Shown piece after piece: positions 58,706 to 64,000 of a DNA stretch of 64,000 nt (position 1 is its first letter; each line of letters opens with the position of its first letter). This stretch comes from Nageia nagi (taxonomy: Eukaryota; Pinophyta). A program made the position numbers and the translations under genes. Location: contig JBITNC010000001.1 in NCBI GenBank assembly GCA_050084985.1, forward strand, positions 6,324,001 through 6,388,000. Direction: 5' to 3'. A model generated the notes under the pieces. It was not told the DNA's origin. It saw nothing but the letters and a program-made list of their open reading frames with translations, and searched no databases.

Positions 58706-60902
58706 GGCCATGTTTTTATATATGAACATTATGTAATGCAGATGAAACATGAACACAAAGGCAATCACAATAAGATTCAAATATGCTCTATAATTATGCT
58801 CTAATTATCAAGAATACATGTAGGATCAAGAATACCATAATTATGCTAAAATGATTCAAAGTTTTGATACATGCATTTTGTCACTTTTTGAAAATTTTGT
58901 TACAAGCATGAAAAAGGTAGTATGATGGATATCCATGGACTAGACCACTATATAGATGTGGTTAGGCATTCCTTTGGGTGTTGATAGTCATAGAATAAGA
59001 TGAATAAGGGAAGACATTGAACAATGATTGGTTAGTTCCATTAGATCATCCTCTAGGAGCCCATGGTCAACACTATGATTGAGTCATAGGCCTGTGTACC
59101 ATAGGTAACCATGGAAGGTGTAGTTGGGAAGCATTATTTCATCAAGTTTTGTGATGGAAGACTATTACACCTTTTTAAAAAAATTTAATTATTATGCAAT
59201 GGTTTTAAACTGCCACTTTATAGTTTAAGAGGGTAGTGAATAGTTACCTTCTTATATCCTTCAACGATGGTTTACACAGTCAAATGTGAGTGCTTATTAA
59301 CCTCTACCATAAGGAGTTGACTTTTAGCCATGGGCTTATATGTGGCATATAAATAACCACCTCTAAAGGGCTTGAGGAGTAGTTATTAAATGCCACCAAA
59401 GTCTCTTTTTAATATAATGTAGGCTAATTGTAATAAGGATGCATCCTCCTTCACCAACACGTTAGAATCTCCTAAGAATTCTTTGTAGTATCAAATTTCC
59501 TTCTCTCTAATTTCATCTAGATCCTTCATTCTAACCCTATCTCTTTTAACAATCTCCTTAATTCTATTATTGATTCTATGTATCAGGGTGGAGATATGAA
59601 AAATTTAGTATTTATGTCCCCTTAGTTTGGCAATTTGATCTTGGAATTTTGCCTCCAAAAGGTTTTCTCATAATAAATAATATTATGATAATATTGTGAA
59701 CCACTTTGCTATTTGTATGGAGGTGATTAGACACTAATAGCCCATAAGGGAAGTAATTTCACTTAGGTTTGCATGAATTTCATATGTTCTCATTCCCTTG
59801 TGTTGCAAGTTTGTTTATTTCTTATGTTTGAAAGTGTCAATGAATTTGTTTTGGCTTCATGATTCATTGTTAAGTTAGGAACAATGATGGAGTAGCCTAG
59901 TTCCTCAACTTTCATACCTGCAAAAGAATAAGATAAATCATAAGTGCACATGGAAAAATAAATAAGAATGCATTCTATATTTTTGCATTTCATTTATAAG
60001 GCATATTTAGGTAAAAAGGAAAGATGTCAAGTTCATAATTAGTATTTGCATTATAATAGATATCATGCATTTTAATATTCAAGTGCATTTTATTTAAAAA
60101 AAATGAGTTAAGGTAACTAGAAGATATTTATATATTTATTTAAATGTATGTGCATCTTAAAAATAAAATATATTTTAAATAAAGGAATAATGCATAATGC
60201 ATGTTATGTAAAAGCTAAAACATAAAGTAGGTTATTGCATTTTGGGGTTTTTTTGTTGCTCCCGGGGAGAAAACTTCCAAGAAGTTTTTGGGGAAAATTT
60301 CCTCATCAAAGGTTGAGCAACTATTCAAATGCTCTTGTTGCTCTTATTTATTTTGGTATTGGGCATGTTGTTGTTTACTTTGTTTTTGAATGGAGGAAAA
60401 GAAATCTAGAGCAAGGTTTTCATATTGCATTTTGGAGAAACATTACATTTCAAATATCAGGTTCTCTCCATTTTAAGTTAGTCTGCATGTAGTTTTGATT
60501 GTGATTTGTTGTTCCTCTTTTTGTATTTAAAATTTTGGAAATGTAATGGTTATTCATATGCAAATTTTTAGTTCTCTATTAAATCTTGAATAAAAGAGAA
60601 AGAGACTTGAAAATGGGTATATTGAATGCAATTTGAATGAGAGTTTCAATTTGAAGAACTAGGCTTTTGCTAGTTTCATGTGCAAAACAAACTGTAGAAA
60701 ACTATAGCAAAAAGGAGTTTGTATATGTCAAGAAAATTTAGTTTGAAAATATTTTTGTTTTGACAAATAAATAAAAAAAATTTAGCCTAAACTCTAGATT
60801 GATGAGTCCTATGGAAAGAACAAAGAATTCTACACAAATACAATATTCTAGTTTTGGAAATGAGAAAATAAAACTTAAGATTTGATGCTATGATACCCAA
60901 TT
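58706..60902. other. No gene recognised
   Basis: Low-GC sequence with only short chance open frames (the longest, 60235-60492, matches nothing I know). No LTR, TIR or RNA gene seen. Confidence 0.4.
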
Positions 60903-61023
60903 AAATGTCCATCTAATTCTACCTTAAAAACTAGACACTTTTTTTTGTTGTAAATAACCAAGGTGTTAACTAGGATATAAAAAAAACGTGTCTAGTTTTT
61001 AAGGTAGAATTAGATGGACATTT
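60903..61023. repeat. Perfect 36-bp inverted repeat
   Basis: Arms 60903-60938 and 60988-61023 are exact reverse complements over 36 bases, with a 49-base loop rich in T and A. Folded it is a strong hairpin. In a window where other repeats carry many mutations, perfect arms suggest a recent origin. It may be a small foldback transposon (MITE) or a hairpin precursor; I see no certain target duplication. Confidence 0.8.
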
Positions 61024-61029
61024 CATTTG

Positions 61030-61173
61030 GTTCCCAAAGTCCTTCATCCAATCAAAGAGTTTAAGGGATCCTTATTGTAGTAATGAATTGCATATCCTTT
61101 AATCATTGCATTCCATTAGGTTGTGTTTGCATCATGCATCTTGTCAAACAATTCTTAAGCCTTGTGTATTATT
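61030..61173 (-). pseudogene. PPR gene fragment
   Basis: Minus strand: LFDKMHDANTT, stop, WNAMIKGYAIHYYNKD. It begins just after the right arm of the inverted repeat. Confidence 0.65.
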
Positions 61174-61469
61174 CAATATTTTATATACATGTCCTTATTC
61201 GTATTTACAAAACTCCTATAAGTTGGTTCATAAAGTACCATGAATGTATGGAAAATGTTAGAAAAAAAGTCCATGATGAAAGTAATACTTTAGGGTTAGA
61301 TGATGAGATTATTCTTGGCAAAAATGATTTACTAGCAGGTGAAATATTATACAATACAATATATTTATAATATATTTATTATTTTGAAAATATACAATGT
61401 TTATTATGAATTGATTGCATATTTTTAGTAATGAATAGATTATTAATATTTTATACACTAGAATATTGA
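61174..61469 (+). other. Sequence before the CACTA transposase remnant
   Basis: May hold the start of the transposase; a short open frame ends with a block AGEILYNTIYL. Not identified. Confidence 0.3.
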
Positions 61470-63450
61470 AAGGAGTTTTTAGTGACACATTTAATGGATC
61501 CTATGCAAATTGTAAAGAATGTTGCAACTTCTTTGTATCAGTATACAACAAGAAAAGAAGATTCTAATGTCATGAGAAAAGGCTTAAAACATATTAAGAA
61601 ATTAAGATATTTATAATAACTTAGTATCAAGATAGAAGAAAAGAAGTACCTATGGCAACATGGCTTACGAAAAAAGATGAGGTGGAAAAGTTACATAAAC
61701 TTATTCAAAACATCATAATACCAACATATTATGGATCATCTCTAAGAAGTACATTCAATGCTGATTGTAAAATCATAGGATTCAAGACTCATGATTACTA
61801 CAACTTCATGAAGGTATTGATCTCATATTATATTTTTCACATTTTCCATCAAAATAAAAATACTTGTTATATTTATGCTCATAATTTTTACAACATATTT
61901 TTCCAATTACAATTCGTGGATGTGGGGGTCTACTTGTTGATCTTAGACATGTAATCAATCAACTGTCATTATTTATAAGGTATATCATGTTATAGTATAG
62001 CTTTATGAAAAATAATATAACATGTGTTTATTCTTATTTTCTAATACTTTATGCATTTTGACGTGCAATATTTTGACAATATTATATTTTCATGAACATG
62101 TGGTTATCTTCAAAGGAGATACATGTGGTTGCAATAGATCAATGGGTAGAGAGATTGTTGAAATTATTTGCAAATTAGAAAAATAATTGCCACCTACTTT
62201 TATCGACATACAAGTGCACCTATTGATCCACCTAGTAGATGATATTTACATGGCAAGTGTTATGAAAACTAGAAAAATGTTTTTTTGTGGAGAGATTTTT
62301 AAAATTGGTAAAAGGATTGGTTAGACAATATTCATGACCAAAAGGATCTATAGGTGAGGGATACATTGTACGAGAATCTTTTTTTTATGAAAGTGAGTAT
62401 CTATCCCAAATAGATCCTTTTGAACCAAAGATGTGGAATGCAGATAAAGATAGTGAGAAATTAGAAAGGGAGATCTTAGAAAAAGGCAGAACATTGTATT
62501 CTCTTAAAGGTATTAACTATGTTTTAGATATGTACATGCACTTTGGATTTACAAATTGTATAAATGCTTAATTACTAGCTAACAAGTTTGTATTATGGTA
62601 TTGTGAATTTACAGATTGTGACCTTCATGAATCTACAAACTTATTTATCATGATGCATTATGCATGTTACAAAAAATGGATTAAGTTGTACCAAACTAAA
62701 ATAAGGGAAATTGAATAGGAATGTGCCTTGTTTTGTAGACAAAATCAAAGGGGTACATCTAGTCTACCTAGAAATCTAAGAGAGGAAAATTGGCCATAAG
62801 AATATCCAAGGTCATGGATGAAGAATGAAATTGAAATGAAATAATAAGCTGCAAGAGGAAAAATAGATGAAGATGATGAAAATGCATTAAATATAACTAT
62901 GGGATGCAAGTTTGAGGTAATTATTTTTATTCATATTTAATAAAACTTTGATTTTCATGTAAATATATTCAACCACTAATAACATTTTTTGTGTAAATAT
63001 GTCCAAGCACTATCTTTCCCTGCAATTGGGCATATGGTCAACACTTCAGAAAAGAAAAGAATGATGAGAGAAGAATGATATTTGACTATGGAGTGATGGT
63101 TGATTTTGATCAAGAAAATCATGGAAGTCCAAGAGATACAAACTGGATATAAGGAAAAGTAAAATATGTTGGAAAAATTCAAGAAATTATATAATTGGAT
63201 TATAGGTCATTTCAGTTTGTGATATTTAAATGTAAATGGTTTGACACACTCGATAGAAGAACAATCTTGCATGATAGACCTAGTGATTAATTTGCAATCG
63301 ACTCCACACACATTTTACCTGACAACAAAGAGCCTTATATTTTACCGTAACATTGTATTCAAATATATTTTATCCTTAATGTTGATGATGATAAAAAGTG
63401 GTTTGTAATTGAATGCAATCTTAGAGGAAAACATATTGTACATCTCGATG
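61470..63450 (+). pseudogene. CACTA (En/Spm) TNP2-like transposase remnant
   Basis: Transposase of a CACTA DNA transposon, plus strand. In order: LMDPMQIVKNVATSLYQYT (family HMLD-MHIEKNV), IIGFKTHDYYNF after YYGSSLRSTF (family GLKSHD-H-L), then the DUF4218 region: EIVEIICKLEK, stop, LPPTFIDIQVHLLIHLVDDI (family PP-FFDIM-HL-VHL), VERFLKLVKGLVRQYS and GSIGEGYIVRES (family RPEGSIAEGYI). A linker with GRTLYSLKGINYVLDM follows, and the DUF4216 region near 63150-63420: FQFVIFKCKWFDTLDRRTIL, FAIDSTHIL, IQIYFILNVDDDKKWFVIE. Stops and insertions (e.g. after 61820) break it. No terminal inverted repeat found. Confidence 0.85.
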
Positions 63451-63861
63451 ATGAAGATAATTTGCAATGACAATATTGTAATTGATATGTTTTTCACCAG
63501 TATCTTGAAATTTTGATATGTATATCTTGCTCGTTGCTTGTGGTATGATAATATTATTTATATTTAACTCCATATAAGTTACAATTCCAAATGGTATATT
63601 TACAAAAAGAGCATAATGGAATAATGAAGATGGGATTGAATTGATTTTTTTGCTTATAAAATGATAAGGCAACTATGAACTCATATAGTGATAAATTAAG
63701 ATAATTATATTAACTTGTATAATGCTTTAATATGGAGGTAAGGATCCTTACAATTCAATGGTGTGTTACAACACTAATTTAGTCAATATTCAAATGAAAC
63801 ACATGGATAATTATTTTTCATTATTTGAATATACTGATATCATCAAATTATGAAAGAGTTT
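63451..63861. other. No gene recognised
   Basis: AT-rich; no further transposase motif after the DUF4216 part. Confidence 0.4.
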
Positions 63862-63960
63862 AAGGGAATAATTCAAGTATGGTTAATCGTTACAAGTTGT
63901 GTGAAGGAAACCTTAACCATGTTTGCATCATGTATCTTTTCAAATAATTCTCATGCCTTT
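63862..63960 (-). pseudogene. PPR gene fragment
   Basis: Minus strand: a block ELFEKIHDANMV followed by diverged sequence. The fifth PPR-derived site in the window. Confidence 0.55.
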
Positions 63961-64000
63961 ATAATGTATTTTTTTCATATTTTGCATCATTTTCCATCCA

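Noticed and set aside
60235-60492. Small open frame of 85 codons as a gene
   Set aside because: No recognisable family, no conserved context, and length is within chance for this composition.

Overview
This is low-GC plant nuclear DNA with no intact host gene; almost every part that can be assigned is a decayed transposable element. The evidence for a plant is the mix of element types: Ty1/copia and Ty3/gypsy elements of the Athila/Tat type, a plant L1-like LINE, a CACTA transposase with DUF4218 and DUF4216 domains, and fragments of pentatricopeptide-repeat (PPR) genes. Old, heavily mutated, nested retroelements suggest a large, slowly purged genome such as a gymnosperm, but the sequence does not prove that.

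Layout. 1-3294: 5' end of a minus-strand Athila-like gypsy element (gag, primer site, start of an LTR). 3295-12990: a minus-strand LINE (ORF1, endonuclease, RT, zf-RVT) split by a plus-strand copia element (Copia-1, 4940-8767) that lost gag, protease and the start of integrase; a 5-bp target duplication (gatct) flanks it. 12990-14843: unassigned DNA, a possible copia primer site, and a tandem array of PPR-derived units. 14844-36427: a minus-strand copia element (Copia-2) whose 3' LTR is split by a complete 12.9-kb Tat-like gypsy element (TatA, 15844-28747, target duplication ataac). 36961-54783: a second, divergent Tat-like family (TatB) in an LTR - deleted interior - LTR - full interior - LTR arrangement, with one target duplication (caccc) around the whole 17.8 kb. 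54784-64000: PPR-derived fragments, minisatellite-like repeats, a perfect 36-bp inverted repeat, and a CACTA transposase remnant.

Most notable: TatA and TatB share an unusual gene order, gag - protease - extra RNase H - reverse transcriptase - usual RNase H - integrase - large ORF3. The extra (archaeal-type) RNase H lies before the RT; in described Tat elements it is generally reported after the RT-RNase H unit. ORF3 is about 1,164 codons in one frame in TatA, has a globular N-terminal half, a basic/proline-rich middle and a coiled-coil C-terminal half, and has a recognisable homologue in TatB. I do not recognise it as a known family. This conserved third gene, its domain order and the three-LTR composite are the best candidates for something new.

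The coding regions are dead or nearly so. Most in-frame stops are TAA/TAG where Gln or Trp is expected, as cytosine deamination of methylated repeats would give. The TatA integrase (22070-23305) is the only long uninterrupted retroelement domain. Boundaries given as exact rest on LTR ends and target duplications that I compared by eye; domain limits inside pseudogenes are approximate.
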